From Buttiauxella sp. B2 (GTDB lineage Bacteria; Pseudomonadota; Gammaproteobacteria; Enterobacterales; Enterobacteriaceae), in NCBI RefSeq assembly GCF_006376615.1, contig NZ_VEXQ01000010.1:62001-126000 (forward strand): DNA of 64,000 nt. Direction: 5' to 3'. Under the pieces are notes generated by a model. That model was not told the DNA's origin and searched no databases. It worked only from the letters and a program-made list of their open reading frames with translations. Positions within the stretch are counted from its first letter, which is position 1; each line of letters begins with the position of its first letter. Below are positions 1 through 10,291 of the stretch, piece after piece. Made by a program: the position numbers and the translations under genes.

Positions 1-206
1 GCGATAGAGTCGTCAATGTGCAGGCCAAAATAGGTGCCCATAATGCAGAAGATGGAAAAAGTGACGTAGCAAAGTAACTTGTGGGGTAAACGTACCGTGA
101 CCTGCATTAGCGGAATAAACAGCCGCGTTTTACTCATCAACCAGGCGATAACCAGGTAGACACACATCTGCTGAAGTAGCAGTAACACCAGGTTAAATTC
201 GTACAT
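1..206 (-). CDS. btsS: BtsS pyruvate-sensing histidine kinase, N-terminal part only
   Basis: This gene is cut by the left edge of the window; only the first 68 codons are present, with the ATG at 204-206 and reading leftwards. The translation starts MYEFNLVLLLLQQ and continues through hydrophobic stretches to GLHIDDSI, which I recognise as the first membrane segments of E. coli BtsS (YehU), a LytS-type inner-membrane sensor kinase that responds to extracellular pyruvate with its partner BtsR. The kinase part lies outside. In K-12 the gene next to the btsS start is mlrA; here it is mrp, so gene order differs. The identification rests on near-identity of the N terminus as recalled and is quite safe despite the short length. 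Confidence 0.88.
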   Translation of the reverse strand, partial: MYEFNLVLLLLQQMCVYLVIAWLMSKTRLFIPLMQVTVRLPHKLLCYVTFSIFCIMGTYFGLHIDDSI

Positions 207-497
207 ATTTGGCGCTCGCCGGGGTCAGGTATAAAAGCGGCGGAGCATACAATGATGCGAAATAACTTTCTTTGAAGGGATTCAATAATTTTTGATTTAG
301 TACCCACAATTACAGGGTTTATTCAGGATGGAGCCACTCATTTTGCGTATTCGAGCTTTTGAAGCCCTGTATTTATAAGATGAACAAATTTGGATAGCAG
401 GAAAAGACAGAGTTATAGCGAGGATGACGAGTATTTTTTGATGCATTTTACGGTTTAAATGTTTGGCGGGTAGGCATTTGCTCACCCGCCATGACTA
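207..497. other. Intergenic region btsS-mrp, no convincing gene
   Basis: This AT-rich gap lies between the btsS start and the mrp stop. It must hold the btsS promoter. A 62-codon minus-strand reading frame (297-485, GTG start, inner ATG at 440) encodes a hydrophobic stretch, but it has no clear ribosome binding site and no relative that I recognise, so I do not call it a gene. Confidence 0.5.
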
Positions 498-1610
498 TCA
501 AACTGCTCTGAAGGCGATATCTGCCGGGATCACTTCACCTTCCCAGTAAAGCTGTGCTGCAACGCTTCCCGCCAGTTGACGATAAATCGCTGTAAATTCG
601 CTTTCCGGGCGGTTGATAACTGTCGGTTTACCGGCGTCGAGATCTTCACGCAACGTGATATGCAACGGCATCTGGCCCAATAGTTTCGTATGGTATTGAT
701 CCGCCAGTTTCTGTGCGCCACCGGTGCCAAAAATCGGTTCGTGATGACCGCAGTTGCTGCAAATATGCATGCTCATGTTTTCAACGATGCCCAAAACTGG
801 CACATCCACTTTCTCAAACATCACAATGCCTTTGCGTGCATCAATCAGCGCAATATCTTGTGGCGTTGTTACGACCACAGCACCCGTTACCGGAATATTT
901 TGCGCCAGCGTCAGCTGAATATCACCAGTACCTGGCGGCATATCCAGCACCAGATAATCCAGATCTGGCCACATGGTTTCTTGCAGCATTTGCATCAGCG
1001 CTTTGCTGGCCATTGGGCCACGCCACACCATGGCGTTTTCATCCGTCACCAGGTAACCAATAGAATTGGTTGCCAGGCCATGCGCCATAATTGGCGTCAT
1101 GTGCGTGCCGTCCGGTGACGTCGGGCGTTCGTGTTCGGCACCCAACATGGTTGGGATCGACGGGCCGTAGATATCTGCATCCAGAATGCCGACTTTCGCT
1201 CCTTCGGCAATTAGCGCCAGTGCCAGGTTCACCGCCGTGCTCGACTTGCCAACGCCGCCTTTACCGGAGGTCACCGCAATAATGTTCTTCACGCCGCTAA
1301 TGCCGGGGTGGTTTTTCACACGTTTTAAGGTGGCAATATTGTGGCTGAGTTTCCAGTCAACCGCACTCGCCCCGGTGATACGCAGCAAATCCGAGCTGCA
1401 TTGCTCTTGCAGCGCTTCAAAACCACTGCGCCAGACGAATGGCATCAACAATTCAACATGTAGCGTGTCGTCTAACATCGCGACATGATGCAGTGCTTTT
1501 AGTGCCGTCAGATTATGCTTGAGGGTTGGGTGCTGAAAATTGGCCAGTGTCCCGGCGACCATAGCGCGTAGCTGCTCGGGGGATTTGCTTGCCTGGGATT
1601 GAGAGTTCAT
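498..1610 (-). CDS. mrp: Mrp/ApbC iron-sulfur cluster carrier ATPase
   Basis: A 370-residue cytoplasmic P-loop ATPase of the Mrp/NBP35 family, which binds a 4Fe-4S cluster and hands it to target apoproteins. It has an N-terminal MIP18-like (DUF59) domain over roughly residues 1-90, the deviant Walker A GKGGVGKS near residue 115, a DMPPGTGD Walker B-type motif, and the CSNCGHH cluster-binding pair in the C-terminal third. Length matches E. coli Mrp (369). The start is supported by AAGGAG a few bases upstream of the ATG. It diverges from metG across a 160 bp spacer that holds both promoters, the same arrangement as in E. coli. Confidence 0.97.
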   Translation of the reverse strand: MNSQSQASKSPEQLRAMVAGTLANFQHPTLKHNLTALKALHHVAMLDDTLHVELLMPFVWRSGFEALQEQCSSDLLRITGASAVDWKLSHNIATLKRVKNHPGISGVKNIIAVTSGKGGVGKSSTAVNLALALIAEGAKVGILDADIYGPSIPTMLGAEHERPTSPDGTHMTPIMAHGLATNSIGYLVTDENAMVWRGPMASKALMQMLQETMWPDLDYLVLDMPPGTGDIQLTLAQNIPVTGAVVVTTPQDIALIDARKGIVMFEKVDVPVLGIVENMSMHICSNCGHHEPIFGTGGAQKLADQYHTKLLGQMPLHITLREDLDAGKPTVINRPESEFTAIYRQLAGSVAAQLYWEGEVIPADIAFRAV

Positions 1611-1770
1611 CCCGACTCCTTATTTTTTTGTAGGACATTGCAGTTTGTTAAGCATACCAGAAGCCATGATGTGCAATAAAATTTCCTTGTGCACCTTGTG
1701 TGGTTTACCCCGAGGCGGCACTCAGTTAACATCTAAAGCCCTTTTATCTTTAGAAGATGCAATTCCTACT

Positions 1771-3804
1771 ATGGCTCAAACCGCGAAGAAATTATTGGTA
1801 ACGTGCGCATTGCCGTACGCAAACGGCTCAATCCACCTTGGTCATATGCTGGAGCATATTCAGGCTGACGTCTGGGTCCGTTACCAACGAATGCGCGGCA
1901 ATATGGTCAACTTCATCTGCGCAGACGATGCACACGGCACCCCTATCATGCTGAAAGCACAGCAGTTAGGTATTACGCCAGAGCAGATGATTGCCGAAAT
2001 GAGTCAAGAGCATCAGACTGATTTTGCTGGTTTTAATATCAGCTACGATAACTATCACTCCACGCACAGCGACGAAAATCGCGAGCTGGCGGAGCTGATT
2101 TATGGCCGTCTGAAAGAGAACGGTTTTATTAAAAATCGCACTATTTCTCAGCTTTACGATCCGGAAAAAGGCATGTTCCTGCCGGACCGTTTCGTTAAAG
2201 GCACCTGCCCGAAATGTAAAGCACCAGACCAATACGGCGATAACTGCGAAGTATGTGGCGCGACTTACAGCCCAACCGAGCTGATTAACCCGCAATCTGT
2301 GGTTTCTGGCGCAACGCCTGTGATGCGTGACTCAGAGCACTTCTTCTTTGATTTGCCATCGTTTAGCGCAATGCTGCAAGCCTGGACACGTTCTGGCGCA
2401 CTGCAAGAGCAAGTGGCAAACAAAATGCAGGAGTGGTTCGAATCTGGCCTGCAACAGTGGGATATTTCCCGCGATGCACCATACTTCGGCTTCGAAATCC
2501 CTGATGCACCGGGCAAATATTTCTACGTCTGGCTGGATGCGCCAATCGGTTATATGGGTTCATTCAAAAACCTGTGCGACAAACGCGGCGACACTGAAAG
2601 TTTTGACGAATACTGGAAGCAAGATTCTACCACCGAGCTGTATCACTTCATTGGTAAAGACATCGTTTACTTCCACAGCCTGTTCTGGCCAGCCATGCTA
2701 GAAGGGAGCGGTTTCCGTAAGCCAACCAACCTGTTTGTTCACGGTTATGTGACAGTAAACGGCGCGAAGATGTCCAAATCTCGCGGTACGTTTATTAAAG
2801 CCAGTACCTGGTTGAACCATTTTGACGCCGACAGCCTGCGTTATTACTACACCGCGAAACTATCTTCACGTATCGACGATATCGACCTGAATCTGGAAGA
2901 TTTCGTGCAGCGCGTGAACAGTGACATCGTCAACAAAGTTGTGAACCTGGCTTCCCGTAACGCGGGCTTTATTGCTAAGCGTTTTGATGGCCAGCTTTCT
3001 GCTGAAATTGCTGACCCGGCACTGTACAAAACCTTCACCGATGCAGCGCAAACTATTGGCGAAGCCTGGGAAAGCCGCGAGTTCGGTCGTGCCGTGCGTG
3101 AGATTATGGCACTGGCTGACGTGGCAAACCGCTATGTCGATGAACAAGCTCCATGGGTTGTGGCAAAACAAGAAGGCCGTGATGCAGACCTGCAAGCTAT
3201 CTGCACCATGGGCATTAACTTGTTCCGCGTGCTGATGACCTGGCTGAAACCCGTGCTGCCTACGCTTTCCGAACGTGTTGAAGACTTCCTGAATTGTGAA
3301 CTAACCTGGGACAGCATCAATACACCGCTGCTGAATCATAAAGTGAATACTTTCAAAGCGCTGTATAACCGCATTGAAATGAAACAGGTTGAATCGCTGG
3401 TTGAAGCATCGAAAGAAGAAGTGAAAGCTGCGGCTGCTCCAGTAACTGGCCCGCTGGCTGACGACCCGATTCAGGAAACCATCACTTTTGATGATTTCGC
3501 TAAAGTCGATATGCGTGTTGCGCTGATTGAAAAAGCGGAATTTGTTGAAGGCTCTGACAAACTGCTGCGCCTGACGCTGGATCTTGGCGGTGAGAAACGT
3601 AACGTGTTCTCAGGTATCCGTTCAGCCTACCCTGACCCAGCAGCGTTGGAAGGCCGTTTGACTGTAATGGTGGCAAACCTGGCACCGCGTAAAATGCGCT
3701 TTGGCATCTCCGAAGGGATGGTAATGGCAGCAGGTCCTGGCGGAAAAGATATCTTCCTGTTGAGCCCGGATAGCGGTGCGCAAGCAGGTATGGCTGTTAA
3801 GTAA
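1771..3804 (+). CDS. metG: Methionyl-tRNA synthetase
   Basis: Class I aminoacyl-tRNA synthetase that charges tRNA-Met with methionine in the cytoplasm. The protein is 677 residues from the ATG at 1771 ([10 protein letters not shown]), exactly the E. coli length; an in-frame ATG at 1645 would add 42 residues with no homology and is rejected. Visible are the HIGH-type motif HLGH, the zinc knuckle region CPKC...CEVCG, the KMSKS loop and the C-terminal tRNA-binding OB-fold that begins near [10 protein letters not shown]. It diverges from mrp and ends in a strong hairpin terminator. The downstream neighbour differs from K-12: here mdfA, there molR/yeh genes. Confidence 0.97.
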   Translation: MAQTAKKLLVTCALPYANGSIHLGHMLEHIQADVWVRYQRMRGNMVNFICADDAHGTPIMLKAQQLGITPEQMIAEMSQEHQTDFAGFNISYDNYHSTHSDENRELAELIYGRLKENGFIKNRTISQLYDPEKGMFLPDRFVKGTCPKCKAPDQYGDNCEVCGATYSPTELINPQSVVSGATPVMRDSEHFFFDLPSFSAMLQAWTRSGALQEQVANKMQEWFESGLQQWDISRDAPYFGFEIPDAPGKYFYVWLDAPIGYMGSFKNLCDKRGDTESFDEYWKQDSTTELYHFIGKDIVYFHSLFWPAMLEGSGFRKPTNLFVHGYVTVNGAKMSKSRGTFIKASTWLNHFDADSLRYYYTAKLSSRIDDIDLNLEDFVQRVNSDIVNKVVNLASRNAGFIAKRFDGQLSAEIADPALYKTFTDAAQTIGEAWESREFGRAVREIMALADVANRYVDEQAPWVVAKQEGRDADLQAICTMGINLFRVLMTWLKPVLPTLSERVEDFLNCELTWDSINTPLLNHKVNTFKALYNRIEMKQVESLVEASKEEVKAAAAPVTGPLADDPIQETITFDDFAKVDMRVALIEKAEFVEGSDKLLRLTLDLGGEKRNVFSGIRSAYPDPAALEGRLTVMVANLAPRKMRFGISEGMVMAAGPGGKDIFLLSPDSGAQAGMAVK

Positions 3805-3822
3805 TTTCCCATCCGCAAAAAC

Positions 3823-3853
3823 AAAATACCCCGGCATGCCGGGGTATTTTTTT
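3823..3853. terminator. Bidirectional terminator metG/mdfA
   Basis: A perfect inverted repeat, ATACCCCGGCA/TGCCGGGGTAT, is followed by a run of T on the plus strand and preceded by A-rich sequence that serves the minus strand. It lies between the convergent stops of metG and mdfA. Confidence 0.85.
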
Positions 3854-3866
3854 ATCAACAATAAAG

Positions 3867-5087
3867 CTAAATATCGGTTCTGTTACCCACGGTCTTATCT
3901 TTCAAAAACATAAACATCAAACCTAGCCAGATAACGCCGCCCAGCAAGTTCAGCAGACTGAACAAACCGTTACCACCTAACAGGTAAGCGTGTTTGCTTA
4001 TTTCGATACCCACCGTGAAGATAAACATCTGCAACATCCCCATCGCAGCAGATACCGTGCCTTTGCTCATGTCGCTGGCAAACAGCGTCAAACGCACCAG
4101 GCCTGCGTTGGCAAGGCCAATACCGAAGGCGTAAATGCTCAAACCGGCAGTCATCCACAAATAAGCATGAGATGAGGCAACCGTCGCGACAGCCGCAACC
4201 GCCAGACCCGGTACAATCCACCAGCCGCCAAGGATAATCAGTGAACGCACGCTACGACGTGAGGTTAAACGCGCCAGCACCAGGTTGCCGATGATCAGCG
4301 CACCAAAGATAGGAACCTGTAGTAAACCGTACTCGTAGGTCGACAGCTTTTCACCGCTGATGATGATAATCGGCGATTGCGCAATCCACGCCAGTAAAGG
4401 CAGGCTGACAAAACCAATTGCCAGCGCACCGGCAACAAAGCGGCCGTTTTTCAGCACCAGTTTGTAGTCATGGCCTAAATCACGCAGCGAAAGCTTTTCG
4501 CCCAAACGCGTAGCCGTTTCCGGCATGGCTCGATGCAGGCCGTAGAACGAAAACGCCGCAAGGGCGGCAAACAGCACAAACATCGTTTCCCACGGCGCGT
4601 AGTGAATCCAGGCAGCACCCACTAATGGGCCTAGCAATGGCGCGATCAGCGCGACGTTCGCCATCAGCGCCGTGATTTTAATACACACCGCTTCTTCGAA
4701 AGATTCCTGAATCGCCGCGTATCCCACCGCACCAATAAAGCACAGGCTCACGCCCTGCAAGAAACGCAGGATGGTGAATTGTTCAATGTTTTGCGCAAGC
4801 AATGTCGCCAGACAGGTGACGATAAACCACACAACCCCGGTCAGCATCACTGGACGGCGGCCAATTCGGTCTGACAACGGCCCCAGCAACCACTGCAAAA
4901 ACATGCCACCCGCCAGGTATGCGGTCATGGACGTTGGCACCCATTCGATTCCCGCGTTGTACTGTTCGACAACCGCCAGCATGCCCGGCTGGATCATGTC
5001 ATTGCCGATGTACGTAGAAAATTCATAGAGCACCAGACACAGCGGGAATAGCAGTGCCTGGCGACCTAGTCGCTTATTATTTTGCAT
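3867..5087 (-). CDS. mdfA: MdfA multidrug/proton antiporter
   Basis: Inner-membrane MFS exporter with 12 hydrophobic segments (406 residues; E. coli MdfA has 410). MdfA expels chloramphenicol, lipophilic cations and other drugs in exchange for protons. The helix-1 segment [12 protein letters not shown] contains the Glu and Asp that E. coli MdfA uses (Glu26, Asp34), and the MFS motif A-like [10 protein letters not shown] follows helix 2. The ATG at 5087 ([10 protein letters not shown]) matches the E. coli N terminus; an ATG 30 bp upstream is in frame but adds residues with no homology. In K-12 it is the neighbour of ybjG, as here, so this end of the translocated block is intact. Confidence 0.95.
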   Translation of the reverse strand: MQNNKRLGRQALLFPLCLVLYEFSTYIGNDMIQPGMLAVVEQYNAGIEWVPTSMTAYLAGGMFLQWLLGPLSDRIGRRPVMLTGVVWFIVTCLATLLAQNIEQFTILRFLQGVSLCFIGAVGYAAIQESFEEAVCIKITALMANVALIAPLLGPLVGAAWIHYAPWETMFVLFAALAAFSFYGLHRAMPETATRLGEKLSLRDLGHDYKLVLKNGRFVAGALAIGFVSLPLLAWIAQSPIIIISGEKLSTYEYGLLQVPIFGALIIGNLVLARLTSRRSVRSLIILGGWWIVPGLAVAAVATVASSHAYLWMTAGLSIYAFGIGLANAGLVRLTLFASDMSKGTVSAAMGMLQMFIFTVGIEISKHAYLLGGNGLFSLLNLLGGVIWLGLMFMFLKDKTVGNRTDI

Positions 5088-5421
5088 TAGTAACTCGAGA
5101 GATAAGAAAACGCGCAAAGTGTAATAAATTGCCCGCGCTGTAGATAGTGAATTATTGGTAACACATCGCCGATTGTTCTGTTGTTTAAGGTTTTCTTAAT
5201 ATCCTCTACGTATTCTTTCCGATAGATGTTGATCGAATAAGCCCGTGCTGTTTGAACAATCCCATGACAAATAAGACAAAGCTGCTTTATCACTTACCGA
5301 TACGGCTTTATCTTTCACAGTTCGCCATTCTGTGGGTTTGTGGTTTGGCGCGTCCAGGGTTCTCCCAAATTGGGGTGTACAGCATTGTCTCCATATGGCT
5401 GGTTAAGGAACAAAAATCGTT
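5088..5421. other. Divergent promoter region mdfA/ybjG
   Basis: A 334 bp gap without a supported gene; a 68-codon minus-strand frame that overlaps the mdfA start has no homology. It must contain the promoters of mdfA and ybjG. A sequence resembling a PhoP direct repeat (TGTTTA, five bases, TTCTTA) lies at 5182-5198; the second half is imperfect and the site is 220 bp from the ybjG start, so this is only a suggestion. Confidence 0.35.
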
Positions 5422-6030
5422 ATGTTAGAACAGCTCAATCAGACACTTTTCCTGCTGATTAACGCTACTCCCACCTCTCCGGAGTGGCTGATTAAGCTCG
5501 CTATTTTTACCGCTAAAGATTTGATTAGCATCGTGCCACTGTTGATAGTCATTCTTTGGCTGTGGGGGCAACGCCGCCAAATGACCGCCCAGCGTGCAAT
5601 GGTGATTAAGACCACTCTGGCGATTATCATCAGCGTGTCGTTGTCGTGGATAATCGGCCATCTGTTCCCGCATGACAGACCGTTTGTGACTGGTTTTGGC
5701 TATAACTTCCTGCATCACGCGCCGGACGACTCCTTCCCAAGCGATCACGGCACTGTAATTTTCACCTTCGCGCTGGCGTTTTTATTCTGGCATCGCGTGT
5801 GGTCGGGAGTTGTATTATTTTCTATTGCCTGTGCGATTGCGTGGTCACGCGTTTATCTTGGTGTGCACTGGCCGCTGGATATGCTCGGCGGTTTGCTCGT
5901 AGGTCTGTGTTCTTGTCTGCTGGCACAAATGGTATGGAATCTATTCGGCGCACAGATTTACCTGCGAATGCATCAGGTTTATCGTTTCTGTTTTGCCCTC
6001 CCCATCCGTAAAGGCTGGGTGCGTGACTAA
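5422..6030 (+). CDS. ybjG: Undecaprenyl-diphosphatase YbjG (PAP2 family)
   Basis: Membrane phosphatase of 202 residues that dephosphorylates undecaprenyl diphosphate, recycling the lipid carrier of peptidoglycan synthesis; it acts at the periplasmic face. The three PAP2 signature elements are present in order: KD in the first loop plus HDRPF, then PSDHG, then SRVYLGVHWPLD. Several hydrophobic helices flank them. The C terminus CFALPIRKGWVRD is the E. coli YbjG ending. The family confers low-level bacitracin resistance when abundant. It is followed after 89 bp by deoR in the same direction; both orders are as in K-12. Confidence 0.93.
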   Translation: MLEQLNQTLFLLINATPTSPEWLIKLAIFTAKDLISIVPLLIVILWLWGQRRQMTAQRAMVIKTTLAIIISVSLSWIIGHLFPHDRPFVTGFGYNFLHHAPDDSFPSDHGTVIFTFALAFLFWHRVWSGVVLFSIACAIAWSRVYLGVHWPLDMLGGLLVGLCSCLLAQMVWNLFGAQIYLRMHQVYRFCFALPIRKGWVRD

Positions 6031-6119
6031 GCCTTTGAGCAAAGGTAAGATGCGTTAATTAACGCTCTCACTCAAACCCTCGCATCTGGCGGGGGAATAA
6101 CAAAGGTTTAGCTGCTTAC

Positions 6120-6884
6120 ATGGAAACCCGGCGCGACGAACGCATCAATCGCCTGATTCAGGCGCTTAAACGCAGCGACAAAATTCATCTTAAAGAGGCG
6201 TCTGCTTTGCTGGGCGTCTCTGAAATGACTATACGCCGTGACCTCAGCAGTGAGCCTGGGCCCGTCGTGTTATTGGGGGGATATGTTGTACTTGAACCCC
6301 GTAGCGTGACCGCCAACCACTATCTTTTAAGCGATCAAAAAACCCGTCGTGTTGAAGAAAAACGCCATGCTGCGCGCCTGGCTGCAGCATTGGTTCGCCC
6401 CCATCAAACAATATTTTTTGACTGCGGAACCACAACGCCCTACATCATTGAAGCGCTGGATGATGGACTGGAATTTACCGGAGTATGTTACTCGTTAAAC
6501 ACTTTTCTGGCGTTGCAAGATAAACCCGGCTGTCGGGTTATTTTAAGCGGCGGCGAATTTCACGCCAGCAATGCGATTTTCAAACCTATAAATTTCCAGG
6601 AATGCCTGAACAACTTCTGCCCGGATATAGCCTTTTTCTCGGCGGCAGGCATTCATACCCGTCACGGGGCGACCTGTTTTAATCTGGACGAATTGCCGGT
6701 AAAACACTGGGCATTAGAGATGGCACAGCAGCGTGTGTTGGTGGTGGATAGCAGCAAGTTTGGCAAAGTGCGCTCGGCCTGTATGGGGCCACTTTCTGCT
6801 TTTGATTTGATAATCAGCAATGAACAACCCGACGCGGCCTTTATTGACTACGCCACGTCGGAGAGTATTCAAATAGAGTGGTAA
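6120..6884 (+). CDS. deoR: DeoR deoxyribonucleoside-operon repressor
   Basis: DNA-binding repressor of 254 residues, founder of the DeoR family. In E. coli it represses deoCABD and nupG and is released by deoxyribose-5-phosphate. The N-terminal helix-turn-helix covers roughly residues 20-45 (LKEASALLGVSEMTIRRDL), followed by the sugar-phosphate isomerase-like sensor domain with the conserved FDCGTTT segment. Length and sequence match E. coli DeoR (252). The gene stands between ybjG and the convergent dacC, as in K-12. Confidence 0.94.
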   Translation: METRRDERINRLIQALKRSDKIHLKEASALLGVSEMTIRRDLSSEPGPVVLLGGYVVLEPRSVTANHYLLSDQKTRRVEEKRHAARLAAALVRPHQTIFFDCGTTTPYIIEALDDGLEFTGVCYSLNTFLALQDKPGCRVILSGGEFHASNAIFKPINFQECLNNFCPDIAFFSAAGIHTRHGATCFNLDELPVKHWALEMAQQRVLVVDSSKFGKVRSACMGPLSAFDLIISNEQPDAAFIDYATSESIQIEW

Positions 6885-6901
6885 TTGTTGACGATACCCA
6901 A

Positions 6902-6971
6902 AATATTTTGAGCATGCAGGTTGGCAACAAGAGGTGAGGGCGTATAGCCCACACCTCTGAAACTCAAAATA
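6902..6971. terminator. Terminator region between deoR and dacC
   Basis: Two nested inverted repeats lie between the convergent stops. The inner one is AGAGGTG...CACCTCT at 6930-6958; the outer arms are ATATTTTGAG and CTCAAAATAT. No long T run follows, so efficiency is uncertain. Confidence 0.55.
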
Positions 6972-6980
6972 TGAAGGGTA

Positions 6981-8186
6981 TTAAGCGAACCAGCTACCGA
7001 ACCAGCCATGAAACTTCATCAACACGTAGTCCCACATCCGGCTAAAGAATCCACCCTCCTCCACTGCCTGCATGACCATCAGCGGGCGCTGTTCGATTGA
7101 TTTACCGTTAAGCTGGAAGTCGATAGTCCCGACAACCTGGCCTTTTTTCAGCGGTGCGGTAAGTTGTGGCTGAGTTAGAGTGAAGCTCGCCTTCAGGTTT
7201 TTCAACTGGCCACGAGGAATAGTGACCGAGCCACCTTCACCGGCACCGAGGTTCACTTCGCTGGTGTCCCCAAACCACACACGTTGCGTCACAAAGGTGG
7301 CGTCAGGTTTAATTGGCGTGACGGTTTCGAAGAAGCGGAAACCCCACGTCAGCAGTTTTTCACTTTCATTGAAGCGAATACGATCAGTTTTGGTGCCCAG
7401 CACGACAGAAATCAAGCGCATGTCACCGGAAGTTGCCGATGCAACAAGGTTGTAGCCTGCGCCGGTGGTGGTGCCTGTTTTCATACCATCAACGTTAAGA
7501 TTTGAACTCCACAGCAAGCGGTTACGGTTCGGCTGCTTAATGTTGTTAAAGGTGAATTCTTTCTCTTTGTGGATGGCGTACTCTTCTGGCACATCATGAA
7601 TCAACGCCTGGCCCAGCAACGCCATATCACGCGCGGTACTGAACTGACCCGGCGCATCAAGGCCATGTACGGTTTTAAAGGTGGTGTTGGTGAGATTGAG
7701 CTTTTGCGCATAGTTGTTCATCAGGCTGACGAACGAATCCTGGCTACCTGCGACATAATCAGCAATAGCAATACTGGCATCGTTACCTGACTGAATGATC
7801 ACGCCTTTATTCAAATCTTCCACCGAGACTTTATCGCCCGGTTTGAGGAACATCAGCGACGAACCGCGCAATGCAGGGTTACCGGTGGCCCAGGCATCTT
7901 TACCGATAGTGACCATATCGGTAAGCTTGATTTTATCAGCCTTGATAGCCTGGCCAACCACATAGCTGGTCATAAGCTTAGTCAGACTAGCAGGATCCAA
8001 TTGAAGATCGGCATTCCCTTCCGCCAACACTTTGCCGCTGGCGTAATCCATTAAGATCCAGGCTTTAGCATCAACTTGTGGTGCATCAGCAGTCTGTTCT
8101 GCACTAACCGCAGGTGCGGCCACCAAAAGCAGGGTCGTACCTGCCAGTAATGCTCGTAGCGAAGCAGGGATTTGCAAAGTTTTCAT
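6981..8186 (-). CDS. dacC: D-alanyl-D-alanine carboxypeptidase DacC (PBP6)
   Basis: Penicillin-binding protein of 401 residues that removes the terminal D-Ala of peptidoglycan pentapeptides in the periplasm. It has a signal peptide ending at about ...VSAEQ, then the serine-enzyme triad: SLTK (SxxK), SGND (SxN) and KTG. A C-terminal amphipathic helix ([16 protein letters not shown]) anchors it to the inner membrane. The ATG at 8186 ([10 protein letters not shown]) gives the family length; the longer frame from 8219 adds 11 residues before the signal peptide and is unlikely. It is divergent from the glutathione transferase gene. Confidence 0.95.
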   Translation of the reverse strand: MKTLQIPASLRALLAGTTLLLVAAPAVSAEQTADAPQVDAKAWILMDYASGKVLAEGNADLQLDPASLTKLMTSYVVGQAIKADKIKLTDMVTIGKDAWATGNPALRGSSLMFLKPGDKVSVEDLNKGVIIQSGNDASIAIADYVAGSQDSFVSLMNNYAQKLNLTNTTFKTVHGLDAPGQFSTARDMALLGQALIHDVPEEYAIHKEKEFTFNNIKQPNRNRLLWSSNLNVDGMKTGTTTGAGYNLVASATSGDMRLISVVLGTKTDRIRFNESEKLLTWGFRFFETVTPIKPDATFVTQRVWFGDTSEVNLGAGEGGSVTIPRGQLKNLKASFTLTQPQLTAPLKKGQVVGTIDFQLNGKSIEQRPLMVMQAVEEGGFFSRMWDYVLMKFHGWFGSWFA

Positions 8187-8433
8187 AACACCACCCAGTA
8201 TCCATTCTATAAAAGTCACGACGCACGCCGTTACTTAATCATCAAGTTGCCAGTAAGCTAACGTGTGAATCCGCTTAAAGAAACAAAGCATTGGTAAAGT
8301 TTTTTAAGTTTATTCGATAAATGCGTCGCGTGCCGCCACGTTGACGAGTTTTTTACCTGCCGTTGAACTCACGTGCTGTTTTCTTCGCCAGCGCACGGCA
8401 TACTGAAGTGCAAACTAACAATGAGGAAACAAA

Positions 8434-9060
8434 ATGATCACAGTTTGGGGCAGAGACAATTCAACGAATGTGAAGAAAGTACTGTGGTGCCTGGAAGAGT
8501 TAGGCCTGGCGTATCACTCCATCCCGGCTGGCGGCAAATTTGGTAAAACGCATGATGCAGAATATCTGGCGATGAACCCAAACGCACTGGTGCCGTGCAT
8601 TCATGACGACGCCACCAGTCTGACACTTTGGGAATCCAATACCATTGTGCGTTATCTGGCAGCTCAGTATGGCAAAGACTCACTCTGGGTTGCAGAACCT
8701 GCCGCACGCGCACGCGGTGAAAAATGGATGGACTGGGCAGGTACAGCGCTTGCAGGCCCGCATCGCGGCGTATTTTTCAGTCTGGTACGCACTCCACCTG
8801 AACAACGAGATGCAAAGTTGATTACTGACAGCATTGCTCAGTGCAATACCTTATTTGCCATGGTTGATGCCGGACTTGCGAAACAACCGTGGCTAGGTGG
8901 TGACGAATTTGGCACAGGAGATATTGCGCTTGGCCCGAGCATTTACAACCTTCTAAATCTCGATATCCAATGGAATGATTTCCCTAATTTGCAGCGCTGG
9001 TATCAACAATTGACCCAACGACCGGCGTTCAAGAAAGTGGTTATGATCCCACTAAGTTAA
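8434..9060 (+). CDS. gstB: Glutathione S-transferase GstB
   Basis: Cytosolic glutathione transferase of 208 residues, the same length as E. coli GstB (YliJ), which conjugates glutathione to electrophiles such as bromoacetate. A thioredoxin-fold N-terminal domain (residues 1-80) contains the N-STN-VKKVL segment and the glutathione-contacting WESN-IVRYLA motif. The C-terminal helical domain ends [13 protein letters not shown], as in GstB. AATGAGGAAACAAA precedes the ATG, giving a good ribosome binding site. It converges on yliI with only 4 bp between stops, so there is no room for a separate terminator. Confidence 0.93.
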   Translation: MITVWGRDNSTNVKKVLWCLEELGLAYHSIPAGGKFGKTHDAEYLAMNPNALVPCIHDDATSLTLWESNTIVRYLAAQYGKDSLWVAEPAARARGEKWMDWAGTALAGPHRGVFFSLVRTPPEQRDAKLITDSIAQCNTLFAMVDAGLAKQPWLGGDEFGTGDIALGPSIYNLLNLDIQWNDFPNLQRWYQQLTQRPAFKKVVMIPLS

Positions 9061-9064
9061 CGCA

Positions 9065-10186
9065 TTAAGCTGATGGGCTAATTTTCAGTAATTGCCCGTC
9101 AGATTCGTCGGTCAGGACATAAAGATAGCCGTCCGGGCCGACTCGCACATCACGAATACGCTCGCCACGGTCGTCCAGTAAACGTTTTTGTTCTGTGACT
9201 TTTTCGCCGTCCAGTGTCAGCTCAATCAGGTTTTTCTCCTTCAACGCGCCGATGAACAACTTCCCCTTCCATTGTGGGAATTTGTCTGCGTTATAGAACG
9301 CCATACCGCTCACCGCTGGGGATACTTTCCAGTAATAAATCGGCTGTTCGGTGCCCGCAACGATTTCACCTTTCGCTTCAGGAATAGGCAAACCGCTGTA
9401 ATTAATACCCCATGTTGCGAGCGGCCAGCCGTAGTTTTTGCCAGGCTTTGGTACGTTGATTTCATCGCCGCCACGCGGGCCATGCTCATTGAGCCACAGT
9501 TCGCCATTGGTTGGGTTAAACGCAAGACCTTGTGGATTGCGATGCCCATAAGACCAGATTTCGCTTCTCGCCCCTTGTTTACCGACAAACGGGTTATCTG
9601 GTGGTATGCCACCATTTTGTGTCAGGCGTACGAGTTTTCCCTGGAGTTTATCTAAATCCTGCGCGGTTGAGCGTTGGTTATTTTCACCCAGTGCGATGAA
9701 CAAATAGCCTTTGCCATCAAAGGCCATACGCCCACCGAAATGATTACCCGTCGAGAGTTTTGGCGTCTGGCGGAAAACCACTTTGAAGCTTTCCAACTGC
9801 TGCATGTTGCTGCTTAATGTGCCGTATCCTACTGCCAAGCCCGCTTTGTCATCATCACTGGTAGCTTCGGCAAAACTTAGCCAGACGCGACGGCTTTTTC
9901 CAAAATCCGGAGCCAGTACTACGTCCAACAATCCCCCCTGCCCATGCGCCCAGACCTTAGGCACGCCGACTATCGGCTCGCCTAAACCTTCGCCAGTCTG
10001 CCAACGGCGCAATTGACCATCACGCAGCGTGATAAGCATGCCCTGATTATCCGGTAAAAATGCCAAAGACCAGGGATTAGCAAGTTTGCTTTGCAGCACA
10101 TCGACTTTGACCTCGGCGGCCAGACTAACGTTTGCCCAAACTAATAACGACGGGGCGATGAGTGAATGCAGTAACGACCGTGGCAT
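9065..10186 (-). CDS. yliI: PQQ-dependent aldose sugar dehydrogenase YliI
   Basis: Soluble, probably periplasmic six-bladed beta-propeller dehydrogenase of 373 residues. E. coli YliI (Asd) oxidises aldose sugars with pyrroloquinoline quinone as cofactor. A signal peptide covers about residues 1-23 (cleavage near LAAEV). The conserved blocks LSTGNHFGGRMAFD, LGENNQR, NEHGPRGGDEIN and NYGWPLATWGINYSG are those of the glucose/sorbosone dehydrogenase family. No pqq genes are visible in this window, so cofactor supply cannot be judged. Gene order yliI-gstB is as in K-12. Confidence 0.93.
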   Translation of the reverse strand: MPRSLLHSLIAPSLLVWANVSLAAEVKVDVLQSKLANPWSLAFLPDNQGMLITLRDGQLRRWQTGEGLGEPIVGVPKVWAHGQGGLLDVVLAPDFGKSRRVWLSFAEATSDDDKAGLAVGYGTLSSNMQQLESFKVVFRQTPKLSTGNHFGGRMAFDGKGYLFIALGENNQRSTAQDLDKLQGKLVRLTQNGGIPPDNPFVGKQGARSEIWSYGHRNPQGLAFNPTNGELWLNEHGPRGGDEINVPKPGKNYGWPLATWGINYSGLPIPEAKGEIVAGTEQPIYYWKVSPAVSGMAFYNADKFPQWKGKLFIGALKEKNLIELTLDGEKVTEQKRLLDDRGERIRDVRVGPDGYLYVLTDESDGQLLKISPSA

Positions 10187-10263
10187 ACCTTCTCCTTATC
10201 GGATATACCCGATAAGGTTAGTCTTCCAGGAATTGAAGGTTGGCAATTTTACAAAAGCTTAAG

Positions 10264-10285
10264 TTGGGGGAGTCCTCTCCCCCAA
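10264..10285 (-). terminator. Terminator of bssR
   Basis: A GC-rich hairpin, TTGGGGGAG/CTCCCCCAA with a short loop, lies just beyond the bssR stop on the minus strand. It could also block read-through towards yliI. Confidence 0.7.
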
Positions 10286-10291
10286 AAATCA

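Noticed and set aside
297-485. 62-codon minus-strand frame with a hydrophobic stretch
   Set aside because: GTG start, no ribosome binding site, no recognisable family; more likely chance in an AT-rich spacer.
3867-5087. Bcr (bicyclomycin exporter) as identity of this MFS gene
   Set aside because: The residues around [12 protein letters not shown] and the neighbour ybjG identify it as MdfA.
5182-5198. PhoP box for ybjG
   Set aside because: Second half-site is imperfect and it is 220 bp from the start; kept only as a remark in the spacer entry.
5087-5293. 68-codon minus-strand frame upstream of and overlapping mdfA start
   Set aside because: It overlaps the promoter region and the mdfA start, and no homology or motif is seen.
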